Below, piece by piece: positions 9,472 to 18,213 of a stretch of DNA of 32,263 nt. Origin of the DNA: Deltaproteobacteria bacterium (GTDB lineage Bacteria; Myxococcota; B64-G9); NCBI GenBank assembly GCA_030591445.1, contig JAUVBB010000016.1, positions 1-32,263 of the forward strand, written 5' to 3'. A program made the position numbers and the translations under genes. How positions within the stretch are numbered: position 1 is the stretch's first letter; each line of letters begins with the position of its first letter. The notes below the pieces were generated by a model. The model had not been told where the DNA came from, did not search any database, and worked only from the letters and a program-made list of their open reading frames with translations.

Positions 9472-10220
9472 AACCCGGAGATCTTGCCGTGGCGGTCGAG
9501 GACTTGTCCTTCGATTATCATGGCCACCAGGCCCTGTCCGGGATCTCTTTTAGCCTGGAGGCCGGGGAACGGGTCGCGCTGGTGGGCCCCAACGGCGCCG
9601 GCAAATCCACCCTGATGCTGCATTTGAATGGATTGCTGATGGGTAGCGGGGTGGTGCGTATCCACGGACTGCGCATTGAAAAATCTTCGCTTAGCAAAGT
9701 ACGCCAGCAAGTGGGCATGGTGTTTCCCGATCCCGAAGATCAGTTGTTTATGCCCACCTTGGAAGAAGACGCCGCCTTTGGTCCCTTGAACATGGGCCTG
9801 AGCCGTCAACAGGCGACCCAACGGGCCCGGCAGGCATTGGCCACCATGGGTTTGGCCGAGCTGGGCGAGCGATCGTCTCACCATTTGTCCGACGGCGAGC
9901 GGCGACGAGCGGCCATTGCCACCGTCTTATCGATGGAGCCCAAGGTCTGGGTACTGGACGAGCCCGGCGCCAACCTGGATCCGAAAGGGCGGCGGGAGCT
10001 GATCGCGGTCTTGCGGCAGCTGCCGGGCACCGTGCTTCTGGCTTCCCACGACATGGATATGGTGGTACAAGTGTGTAAGCGTTGTCTGGTCCTGGATGGG
10101 GGAAAGTTAGTGGCCCAGGGATTAACCGAGCAAGTACTGGCCGACGCCGAGCTCATGGAGCAGCACGGACTGGAGGTTCCTTTGCGCCTGGCAAACAAGC
10201 AACGGAGTGAGACTTGTTGA
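9468..10220 (+). CDS. cbiO: ECF transporter ATPase CbiO
   Basis: Walker A GPNGAGKST; Q-loop PEDQLF; signature LSDGERRRAAIA; Walker B VWVLDEPGANLD. Confidence 0.93.
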   Translation: MKPGDLAVAVEDLSFDYHGHQALSGISFSLEAGERVALVGPNGAGKSTLMLHLNGLLMGSGVVRIHGLRIEKSSLSKVRQQVGMVFPDPEDQLFMPTLEEDAAFGPLNMGLSRQQATQRARQALATMGLAELGERSSHHLSDGERRRAAIATVLSMEPKVWVLDEPGANLDPKGRRELIAVLRQLPGTVLLASHDMDMVVQVCKRCLVLDGGKLVAQGLTEQVLADAELMEQHGLEVPLRLANKQRSETC

Positions 10221-11047
10221 GAACGCTGCCGATTCTGTTGGGGGTCTGGGTCTGGCTGGCGGGGGCGGCCTTTGCCGCCGAGCCGGTCTCGCTGCGGGAC
10301 GAAGGACTGCGCCTGCTCGAACAAGGCAAGGAGCGCGAGGCCTTGCTGAAGCTGGGCGAGGCCCGGGCCCAGGGAGCGGGCGATCCTGAGCTACGCGTGG
10401 CCTTGGGTGGGCTTTATCTGGCCCGCGGCATGTTTCAGAAGGCCTTAATCGAATACAGTCAGCTCTTGCTGAAAGATCCCAACCATGTCGAGGCCAACTT
10501 GGGTCGAGCCGATTCTCTCATCGGCTTGGGCGATGCCAAGAAGGCGGTGGGCCCGGCCAAGTTGGTTACTGAGATCGAGCCCGAGTTGGTCCGTGGCTGG
10601 CAAGTACTCGGGCGGGCATATCTCCATGACCAGCAACAAGATTACCAAAATGCGCAAAAGTCCTTCCAGCGGGCCGCCGCCTTGGCTCCTGCTGACAAGC
10701 AAGTGGGTTTGCTGCTGGCCCGGGCCTTGAACTTCGACGAGAAGGTAGAAGAAGCCATCGGCGTCATGGAAGCTCTACTCGACAAGCATCCGGGCGATCG
10801 GGACGTGCTGGTGAAATTGGCCGAGGCTCTCTATGCCTTGCGCAAGCTAGATCGGGCAGCGAACCTGGCCCAGGAGATCCTCGATAAGAATCCGGAGGAT
10901 GCCGATGCCTTACATATTTTGCGCCAAATCCGCTCCCGCCAAGCCTATGTTTTTTGGGTGCCGGTGATTGCCTTGATTGCTTTTCCGCTATTCTTCTTCG
11001 GCGTACGCTGGTTGAAAAAAGGCCGAATCCCAAAAGTAGAAAGTTAG
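10214..11047 (+). CDS. TPR-repeat protein, signal peptide and C-terminal TM anchor (TTG start likely)
   Basis: LRTLPILLGVWVWLAGAAFAAE; several TPR-like helices; FWVPVIALIAFPLFFFGVRWLKKG tail. Confidence 0.8.
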   Translation: MLRTLPILLGVWVWLAGAAFAAEPVSLRDEGLRLLEQGKEREALLKLGEARAQGAGDPELRVALGGLYLARGMFQKALIEYSQLLLKDPNHVEANLGRADSLIGLGDAKKAVGPAKLVTEIEPELVRGWQVLGRAYLHDQQQDYQNAQKSFQRAAALAPADKQVGLLLARALNFDEKVEEAIGVMEALLDKHPGDRDVLVKLAEALYALRKLDRAANLAQEILDKNPEDADALHILRQIRSRQAYVFWVPVIALIAFPLFFFGVRWLKKGRIPKVES

Positions 11048-11062
11048 TTTTCGAGAGGGATC

Positions 11063-11869
11063 ATGAAGCCTCTAGGTCTGATCTTGATGATGGCTGTCTT
11101 GATGGGTGGTGCCGATGCGTGGGCCGATGAGGCGCCGTGTCAGACCCACCACTTGGAGCCTACCGAACTCAAGCAACGCTTACGCCGTTGGCGGGGCATG
11201 TCGCCTTTCCAACGCTGGCGCTTGATCGAGGTCCGGCCGGGGACCTGTGCCGTCAAGGGCGCGGTGCCGGTGGACCTGGTTTTGCGACCGCCTCCGGGAT
11301 GGTCGACCCACAAGCTGATCTATCGGGTCAATGCGCGGATGGTGTTGGATCAGCAAAGTGGCCAACCGATGTCGCCCACCGATACCGAGACACTTTTAGC
11401 CCAGACTGCCGCCGGCGCTCGCCGCTTGATCCGGGCCGCCGAACAGCAGGAAGACTTCCACCGATTTATCGAGCGCTACGGCCCGGTGCGGGCCGAGATT
11501 GGCTGGGATATGGCGCCTCCGCAATTGCGGCTGGTCTTGCGGGCCGAGCGCTGTTCGCGCTGTCCGCCGACCAAGCTGCCCGAGTTGGTGCTGACCGAGC
11601 GCGCCAAAGATTTGGTGGTAGCCTACCAATTGCCGCGCATCGATGGCCTGCCGGCCCGGCGCGAGTTGTTACGCTTTGTCGAATCCCTCTCCTCGCAGCA
11701 GTCGGCCTGCCGGGCCATCTGGATCGAGGCCCATTGGTTGGCGCAACCGCAAGGCGATGAGTTGACGGAGGGAGTCGGTTCCTGGATGTGTAGCGCCGTT
11801 CTGAGCGGCGAAGGCTGTCCACGCATTTATTCCAAAGTCGTGACCGACGAACTGGAAGTGTTGGAGTAA
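11063..11869 (+). CDS. exported protein of unknown function
   Basis: MKPLGLILMMAVLMGGADAWADEAPC signal peptide; 15-bp gaps to both neighbours. Confidence 0.7.
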   Translation: MKPLGLILMMAVLMGGADAWADEAPCQTHHLEPTELKQRLRRWRGMSPFQRWRLIEVRPGTCAVKGAVPVDLVLRPPPGWSTHKLIYRVNARMVLDQQSGQPMSPTDTETLLAQTAAGARRLIRAAEQQEDFHRFIERYGPVRAEIGWDMAPPQLRLVLRAERCSRCPPTKLPELVLTERAKDLVVAYQLPRIDGLPARRELLRFVESLSSQQSACRAIWIEAHWLAQPQGDELTEGVGSWMCSAVLSGEGCPRIYSKVVTDELEVLE

Positions 11870-11884
11870 AGGGGAGCGGTTCTT

Positions 11885-12424
11885 ATGGAAGAGGCGCTTT
11901 CAAACTACCGGCTCTTGTTGGGCAAGCTGGATGATTTCTTTGCCCATGCCCAAGAAAAATATGCCGCCGTCATGCACTGTGGACCGGGTTGCGACGATTG
12001 CTGCCACACGCAGCTGTCGGTGTTTTCCTTCGAGGCGGCCCTGCTGGTTGAGGCGGTGGGCCATTTGTCGCCGGCTGTGCGTCAGGCGATAGTCGCCCGG
12101 GCCCGCCAAGCTGAAAAAGATCCGCAATCGCCCTGTCCCCTGCTGGTTGATCAACAATGCCTAGTTTATGCCCAGCGACCGGTCATTTGCCGAACCCACG
12201 GCCTGGCCTTGTTGGTGCCCGAGAGCGGAGAGCTCAGCGTCTGTCCGCGTAACTTCCTCGGTAGTAAACACATCGACGGTGACTGCGTGCTCGATTTGAC
12301 CCCGGTCAATCAGCTTCTGTCCACGCTGGGCCGGATTCTTACCCAGCAGGGCGAGTTGGGTCCCCTGCGCAGCTCGTTGAACCAGGCTCTGATGGAAGCC
12401 TGGGCCCCGGATGCCGCGCCATGA
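11885..12424 (+). CDS. YkgJ-like cysteine-cluster protein
   Basis: CGPGCDDCCHTQLSVFSFEAALL ... CLVYAQRPVICRTHG ... CPRNF. Confidence 0.82.
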   Translation: MEEALSNYRLLLGKLDDFFAHAQEKYAAVMHCGPGCDDCCHTQLSVFSFEAALLVEAVGHLSPAVRQAIVARARQAEKDPQSPCPLLVDQQCLVYAQRPVICRTHGLALLVPESGELSVCPRNFLGSKHIDGDCVLDLTPVNQLLSTLGRILTQQGELGPLRSSLNQALMEAWAPDAAP

Positions 12425-13119
12425 GCAAGTGGTTTATTTTGATCTCCTTGCTGTGGACTGCTTGCCCCTCTTCGACTTCGCCACCCAGTTCCGCGCCGCC
12501 CCCGGTGGTCCTGGCCCCCGATGCTGGTTCGGTGGTTTACAGTTGGCTCGACGAAAACGGCAGGATTCGCATGTCGGCCCGCATGGAGGATATCCCCTCC
12601 TCGCAACGGGCCCGGGTGGTGGTGAGCGATACCGGGCGCCCGCGCGCGGAACGTTTGCGCACAGACCGCATCATGGTGGTCGATGCCCGCCAAGAAAACC
12701 AGGATGGTCCGGTAAACTACACCTTGGTCGATCTCGACCGCTTGGGTGCCGTAAAGACCGGGGCCCCGGAAGCCGACGACCCCGCCGCTTTGGGCCGACG
12801 TGCCGCCGCCCAACTGGCCGAGTCGGCTCGGAGCTTGCTCGGCATAGCCCCGGCGCTAGCAGAAGATACCCCCGCGGTCATTCTCTATACCGCCGAGTGG
12901 TGCGGCTTTTGCAAAAAGGCCGCCGCCCATTTACGCAAGCAAAAAATTGATTTTCAGCAACGTGACATCGACCGCGATCGCGGCGCCGCCGCTGAACTAA
13001 AGCGCAAACTCCGCCAAGCCGGTCTGCGCGGTAGTGGCATTCCCGTACTCGACATTGGCGGCAATCTGGTTATCGGTTTTGACCGCAATCGTATTGATCA
13101 ATTGCTAGCCAAAATCTAA
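12421..13119 (+). CDS. lipoprotein with DUF4124-like segment and C-terminal glutaredoxin domain
   Basis: MSKWFILISLLWTAC lipobox-like; VYSWLDENGRIRMSARMEDIP resembles DUF4124; AVILYTAEWCGFCKKAAAHLRKQKIDFQQRDID...GSGIPVLDI glutaredoxin fold with CGFC. Confidence 0.82.
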   Translation: MSKWFILISLLWTACPSSTSPPSSAPPPVVLAPDAGSVVYSWLDENGRIRMSARMEDIPSSQRARVVVSDTGRPRAERLRTDRIMVVDARQENQDGPVNYTLVDLDRLGAVKTGAPEADDPAALGRRAAAQLAESARSLLGIAPALAEDTPAVILYTAEWCGFCKKAAAHLRKQKIDFQQRDIDRDRGAAAELKRKLRQAGLRGSGIPVLDIGGNLVIGFDRNRIDQLLAKI

Positions 13120-13166
13120 ATCTCGTCTTGTCATCCGGGCGCAACCGAACAATAATAGCAACCAGG

Positions 13167-15074
13167 ATGACGACGATACCCACAGCGTGTACCTATGATT
13201 GTCCGGATGCCTGCGCTTTGCAGGTGGAGACCGAGAGCGACCGGATTCACATCCGGGGGGCGCCCGATCATCCCATTACCCGTGGTTTTGTCTGCGGACG
13301 CATTCGCCGCCATGTCGGTCGGCTCCGCGATCCGGAGCGGGTGACCACGCCGCTGCTACGCCGTGAGGGCAAGTGGCAAGAGACGGATTGGCAAACGGCC
13401 CTGGATTTGGCAGCGGAAAAACTTTCGGCGGCGATGCAAGAGGATGGACCGGCCTCGGTGGTTTATCAGATGAGTGGTGGCTCGCTGGGGCTGCGAAAGA
13501 AACTGGTGGGGCACTTCTTTAGCTCCCTGGGGCCGGTGACTACGCTACGGGGCGGCGTGTGCGATGAGTGCGGAGTGGCGGCCCAGGAGCAAGATTTTGG
13601 CATGGCCGCCGGGCACGATTTTACCGATCTTGGCAACAGCCAGGCAGTTGTGCTTTGGGGCAAGAATCCGGCGGCCACCGGCGTGCATCTGATTCCATTT
13701 CTACAAGAGCGGCGGCGGGCCTCGGTACCCATTGTGCTCATCGAGGTGGTGGCGACCGAGACGGCGGCCTTTGTCGACCGCCTGGTGTCGGTAGCGCCGG
13801 GTGGAGATGGCTTCTTGGCACTTTCCGTGTTGCGGCTCCTGCTCGATAGCGATCGCCTCGACGCCCGGGCGATTGCCCGCTGTGAGAACTTTGTCCCATT
13901 CAGGGATTGGCTGGCTGGTTCCGAAATGCAAGTTGCCAGCCTGGCCCGCCAGGCCGGTGTGGCCATGGCCGACGTGGAGTTTTTGGCCGAACTCTATGCG
14001 CAGCCAGGGCCGGTGGCCACCCATCTGGGCTGGGGGCTGCAGCGCCGGGCCTCGGGGGGCAAGAACTTGCGCTGCATTGATGCGCTGGCCGCGCTCAGTG
14101 GCCAGGTCGGGATTCGCGGTGGCGGGGTGACCTATACCTCGCGGCGTAGCCGGGGCCTGGACCAAAGTTTCTTGGCCAAGAAAAGCGGCCGCACTATCGA
14201 CATAGCTAGCTACGGCCGGGATCTTGCCGCCTTGCGTGATCCGCCCGCGCGCTTTGTCTATATTCACGGGGCCAACCCGGTCTCGGCTTTGGCTGATTCC
14301 CAGGCCACCGCCGCTGCCTTGCGGGCGGTGGACTTCGTGGTGCTGGCCGATGCCTTTTTGACCGACACCGCCGATTGTGCCGATCTGTTTTTGCCGGTGT
14401 CGCTGATGCTCGAAGATCCGACCGATGCCGTGGGTTCCTTTGGCCACCATCATGTGGCCCGGGTGCGTCAGGCGGTCTTGCCGCCGACAGGGGTCCGGGA
14501 AGATGTCTGGATAGCGCAGCAGCTTCATCGTCGCCTGGGCCTTACGCCGGATCCTTGGCTGGCCGACCCCGCGGCCGCGCTCGAACGCATGGTGGCACCT
14601 TGGTTCGAGGCTTCCGGCGATGATTTTCGGCGCAACCCGACCCAGCCGGAAATCCCCTTTCAGGACGGTTTTGCTACTCCCTCGGGCCAGATGCGACTCA
14701 GCACCGAAATGCCGACTGCTGTCGAAGTCGATGCCGCTTATCCGCTTAGCTTCTTGACCGCCAAGCCGCGGTCTTACCAGCATTCGCAAATCCGGCCACA
14801 GGAGCAGCGTGGCTTGCCTCTTTGTCTGCTCAGTCCCGAGGCTCCGGGCGCCCAGGGCCTGCAAGACGGCCAGCCGGCGCGGGTGGTGAGCCCCTTGGGC
14901 AGCTTGTCCGTGCGCGTGGGTCTGCGGCCCGGCATGCGGCGTGATGTTTGCTTGCTGCCCATGGGCGGCTGGTTGCGCTGCGGGCGCGCGCCCAATGCCC
15001 TGGTGGCGGCCAAGCTTACCGACATGGGCTTCGGGACCGCATTCTACGATCAAAGAGTTCGCCTTGAATCCTGA
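13167..15074 (+). CDS. molybdopterin (Mo/W-bisMGD) oxidoreductase family protein
   Basis: ACTYDCPDACALQVE...GFVCGRIRRHVGRLRDPERVTTPLLR (4Fe-4S N-terminal domain); VLWGKNPAATGVH; YIHGANPVSALADS; C-terminal molydop-binding region. Confidence 0.88.
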   Translation: MTTIPTACTYDCPDACALQVETESDRIHIRGAPDHPITRGFVCGRIRRHVGRLRDPERVTTPLLRREGKWQETDWQTALDLAAEKLSAAMQEDGPASVVYQMSGGSLGLRKKLVGHFFSSLGPVTTLRGGVCDECGVAAQEQDFGMAAGHDFTDLGNSQAVVLWGKNPAATGVHLIPFLQERRRASVPIVLIEVVATETAAFVDRLVSVAPGGDGFLALSVLRLLLDSDRLDARAIARCENFVPFRDWLAGSEMQVASLARQAGVAMADVEFLAELYAQPGPVATHLGWGLQRRASGGKNLRCIDALAALSGQVGIRGGGVTYTSRRSRGLDQSFLAKKSGRTIDIASYGRDLAALRDPPARFVYIHGANPVSALADSQATAAALRAVDFVVLADAFLTDTADCADLFLPVSLMLEDPTDAVGSFGHHHVARVRQAVLPPTGVREDVWIAQQLHRRLGLTPDPWLADPAAALERMVAPWFEASGDDFRRNPTQPEIPFQDGFATPSGQMRLSTEMPTAVEVDAAYPLSFLTAKPRSYQHSQIRPQEQRGLPLCLLSPEAPGAQGLQDGQPARVVSPLGSLSVRVGLRPGMRRDVCLLPMGGWLRCGRAPNALVAAKLTDMGFGTAFYDQRVRLES

Positions 15075-15948
15075 CTTAGCAAGCGCCCGGGCCGATCTAA
15101 AACAGCGCTTCCGCGCGGACGGCGGTTGTTCGATCCGGCCGGACGACACGGCTTCCCGGCCCGACGCCACCGCCTGGGCTTGTTTGGCTCTGGCCCAGGA
15201 CAAAATAGCGGACCCGCGGGTGCAAGGCGCCCGCGATTTTCTGGCCGCCGGCCAAGCAGAAGACGGGCGGATCTCGATGCTAGCCGAGGCCGCCGATGTC
15301 TTCTGGCCCACGGCCTTGGCTATTTTGGCCTGGTCGGGCTCGGCGGCCCATGGGCCGGCTCGCCAAAGAGCGGTGCAGTTCTTGCTGGCCGTCACCGGTC
15401 GTCATTATCCTCGCCGGCAGGCGGCCCCCGCGGCCCATGATACCGAACTGCGCGGCTGGCCTTGGGTGGGCGGGACCCATTCCTGGGTAGAGCCCACCGC
15501 CATGGCCATGATGGCTTTGACTCTTTGCGGCCAGGCCGAGCACGAGCGGGTGCACGAGGCGGGCCGGATGTTACTAAATCGCCAACTTCCGGACGGGGGC
15601 TGGAACTACGGCAACACCGCCGTCTATGGCACTGTGCTCCACCCCTTGCCCCAATGCACGGGCGTAGCCCTGGCCGCCTTGGCGGGTCGGGTGGCTCGGC
15701 CTATAGTGCAAAAGAGCATTGCCTATCTGCAGGGGCAAGCAGCGCGCTTGCGTACTCCGCTTTCGCTTGCTTGGGTTTTGTTGGGTCTGGGCGCCTGGGG
15801 GCAAAGACCGGCGGGCGCGAGCGCGTGGCTGGGTGAGAGCCTGGGCCGGCAAGATCGTTACGGCGCTTATGATACCGAAGCGCTAAGTTTGTTGTGCTTG
15901 GCCAGTTCGGCCACGGCAGATTGGTTAGTCAATGACCCAGCCCACTGA
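15064..15948 (+). CDS. prenyltransferase/squalene-cyclase-fold (alpha/alpha toroid) protein, TTG start likely
   Basis: Repeating helical motifs (RPDATAWACLAL, FWPTALAILAW, SWVEPTAMAMMALTL) and QW-like PDGGWNYG; overlaps upstream stop by 11 bp. Confidence 0.72.
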   Translation: MNPDLASARADLKQRFRADGGCSIRPDDTASRPDATAWACLALAQDKIADPRVQGARDFLAAGQAEDGRISMLAEAADVFWPTALAILAWSGSAAHGPARQRAVQFLLAVTGRHYPRRQAAPAAHDTELRGWPWVGGTHSWVEPTAMAMMALTLCGQAEHERVHEAGRMLLNRQLPDGGWNYGNTAVYGTVLHPLPQCTGVALAALAGRVARPIVQKSIAYLQGQAARLRTPLSLAWVLLGLGAWGQRPAGASAWLGESLGRQDRYGAYDTEALSLLCLASSATADWLVNDPAH

Positions 15949-16954
15949 TCAGCACCGGCCGAAGCGCCGTATTTCCCGCCGTCGTTTTTTACAGGGTAGC
16001 CTGATTGGCACGGTGGCGGGTGTGAGTGGCGGTCTGGTCTGGCAGTTGCGTTCTGGCAAACAGAAGCCGGCTACCTTTATTGGCCGGGCTTCCGATTATC
16101 GTGCAGACTTTGCTCAACTGATTGGCGCAGGCTTGCAAGAACTTGGTTGGGGGCCCGCGCAGATACGGCAAAAGCGAGTGCTGCTCAAGCCCAATCTGGT
16201 AGAGCCGCACGCCCAGGCCGAGCAGATCAATACCCATCCCCAGGTAGTGCGCGGGGCCGCCGAGGCTTTTTTGCGCATGGGGGCCCGGCAGGTGCTGGTG
16301 GCCGAAGGGCCCGGACACCGGCGTGATACCTTGCTGGTGCTGGAAGAGTCGGGTCTGGCCGAGGCCTTGGCTGAAGATCGGATCCCGTTTAGCGATCTTA
16401 ATTCCCAGGCGGGTTGGATCTTGCCCAATCGCGGTGCTTGGACCGAGATACCGGCTTTTCACTTTCCGGCGATCTTGAACCAGGTCGACCTGATCGTGTC
16501 CTTGGCGAAGATGAAAACCCATCATTGGGCAGGCGTGACTCTGTCGATGAAGAACCTCTTCGGAGTCATGCCGGGCATGATCTACGGTTGGCCCAAGAAC
16601 GTTTTCCATCAGGTCGGTTTGCAGGCTTCGATTCTGGATATTACCGCCACCCTGCGTCCACATTTTGCCATCGTCGACGGCGTCATCGGCATGGAGGGCG
16701 ATGGTCCCATCATGGGCCCGGCCAAGGCGGCCGGGGTGGTAGTTATGGGCCGCTCCTTGCCCGCGGTCGATACCGTTTGTGCCCGAATCATGGGCATCGA
16801 TCCGACCCAAATTCCTTATTTGGACGTGGCCGCACGCCGGCTGGACCCCAGAGTGAAAAACGGTATCTGGCAAAGGGGAGAGTCTATCGCCACCGTGCAG
16901 ACCGACTTTCAGCTTCTGCCCCATATCCGCGCGCACCAAGGCATTCGACTTTGA
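15932..16954 (+). CDS. DUF362 domain protein with Tat signal
   Basis: RRISRRRFLQGSLIGTVAGVSG Tat motif; VLLKPNLVEP; VSLAKMKTHHWAGVTLSMKNLFGVMPG. Confidence 0.88.
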   Translation: MTQPTDQHRPKRRISRRRFLQGSLIGTVAGVSGGLVWQLRSGKQKPATFIGRASDYRADFAQLIGAGLQELGWGPAQIRQKRVLLKPNLVEPHAQAEQINTHPQVVRGAAEAFLRMGARQVLVAEGPGHRRDTLLVLEESGLAEALAEDRIPFSDLNSQAGWILPNRGAWTEIPAFHFPAILNQVDLIVSLAKMKTHHWAGVTLSMKNLFGVMPGMIYGWPKNVFHQVGLQASILDITATLRPHFAIVDGVIGMEGDGPIMGPAKAAGVVVMGRSLPAVDTVCARIMGIDPTQIPYLDVAARRLDPRVKNGIWQRGESIATVQTDFQLLPHIRAHQGIRL

Positions 16955-18213
16955 GCAAACAGCAGGCAAAAAGCAGCGCGGGCCCTACCCAGGGCTCCGA
17001 GCGTATCGTTGCTCTGGATGTGCTGCGTGGTTTTGCCTTGCTCGGCATCTTGATCATGAACATCCAGTCCTTCGCCATGCCTTCGGCGGCCTACACCAAC
17101 CCCACCGCCTATGGCGATCTACAGGGGAGCAATCTGCTGGTTTGGTTCTGGTCTCATGTGCTGGCCGATCAGAAATTCATGGCGCTCTTCAGCATGCTCT
17201 TTGGCGCCGGCGTGGTTTTGATGGCGGATCGGGCCGCGGCTAGTTCCCGCTCGCCGGCCGGCATTCATTACCGGCGCATGGTTTGGCTGGGGGTTTTCGG
17301 TTTGGCCCATGCCCATTTTCTGTGGTACGGCGACATTCTATTTTGGTACAGCCTCAGCGGCATGGTCGTTTTTCTTTGGCGAGGCAAATCACCCCTTTGG
17401 TTGCTTTCGGCAGCGCTGGTCATGCTGCTCATTCCCAGTTTGCTGATGGTGCTAGGCGGCCTGAGCATGTCGCTATGGCCGGCCGAGCTCAAGGCCGAAG
17501 CCGCCCAGATATGGTTGCCCTCGGCAGAAAGTATTGCTCGCGAGCTGCTTGCCTACCGCGACAGCTATTGGGGACAGATGCCTCAGCGGAGCAGCCAGGC
17601 CCTGGGCTTGGAGACCTACGTGGTGGTGTCCTTTGCTTTCTGGCGTTGTAGCGGTTTGATGCTGATGGGCATGGCTCTGTTCAAGCTGGGGGTTCTCAGC
17701 GGCGCCCGCAGTAAGAAAGAGTATGCCCAGTTACTGGCACTCTCGCTGCTGGTTGGCTTGAGCCTGGTATTGATCGGCGTTCATCTCCATTTCGAGGCTG
17801 GCTGGAGCTTGGAATACTCCTTCCTGTTTGGCATGCAGTGGAACTATTGGGGTGCCATCGGGGTGAGTTTGGCCTGGACGGCTTTAGTTATGTTGGCCTG
17901 CCAGAGCCTGCCCGCCGGCTGCTTGCGCCCGTTGGCCGCGGTGGGCCAGACCGCGCTGAGCAATTACCTCCTGCAGTCGATTGTTTGCACCTGGATTTTT
18001 TACGGCCACGGCCTGGGGCTTTACGGCACGGTCGAGCGCAGTGGCCAGTTGGCCCTGGTTCCAGTAATCTGGGTTTTTCAAATCCTGGCTTCCATGCTCT
18101 GGCTGCGCAGTTTTCGCATGGGTCCCTTTGAGTGGTTGTGGCGATCTCTGATCTACCGCCAGCCCCAGCCTTGGCGGCGGCAAAAAGCAAAGTCAGGGAC
18201 GGACGGGGCATGA
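16951..18213 (+). CDS. DUF418 family integral membrane protein (TTG start likely)
   Basis: ERIVALDVLRGFALLGILIMNIQSFAMP; FMALFSMLFGAGVVL; many TM segments; 4-bp overlaps with both neighbours. Confidence 0.88.
   Translation: MSKQQAKSSAGPTQGSERIVALDVLRGFALLGILIMNIQSFAMPSAAYTNPTAYGDLQGSNLLVWFWSHVLADQKFMALFSMLFGAGVVLMADRAAASSRSPAGIHYRRMVWLGVFGLAHAHFLWYGDILFWYSLSGMVVFLWRGKSPLWLLSAALVMLLIPSLLMVLGGLSMSLWPAELKAEAAQIWLPSAESIARELLAYRDSYWGQMPQRSSQALGLETYVVVSFAFWRCSGLMLMGMALFKLGVLSGARSKKEYAQLLALSLLVGLSLVLIGVHLHFEAGWSLEYSFLFGMQWNYWGAIGVSLAWTALVMLACQSLPAGCLRPLAAVGQTALSNYLLQSIVCTWIFYGHGLGLYGTVERSGQLALVPVIWVFQILASMLWLRSFRMGPFEWLWRSLIYRQPQPWRRQKAKSGTDGA

Noticed and set aside
13701-15395. 564-aa minus ORF opposite the Mo oxidoreductase
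   Set aside because: No recognisable motifs; sense frame has clear Mo-bisMGD motifs; shadow ORF in GC-rich DNA
16414-16950. N-terminal extension of the DUF418 ORF
   Set aside because: Out-of-frame read of DUF362; true start is the TTG at 16951 overlapping the DUF362 stop
15989-16969. 326-aa minus ORF opposite DUF362
   Set aside because: Shadow of a well-supported DUF362 gene
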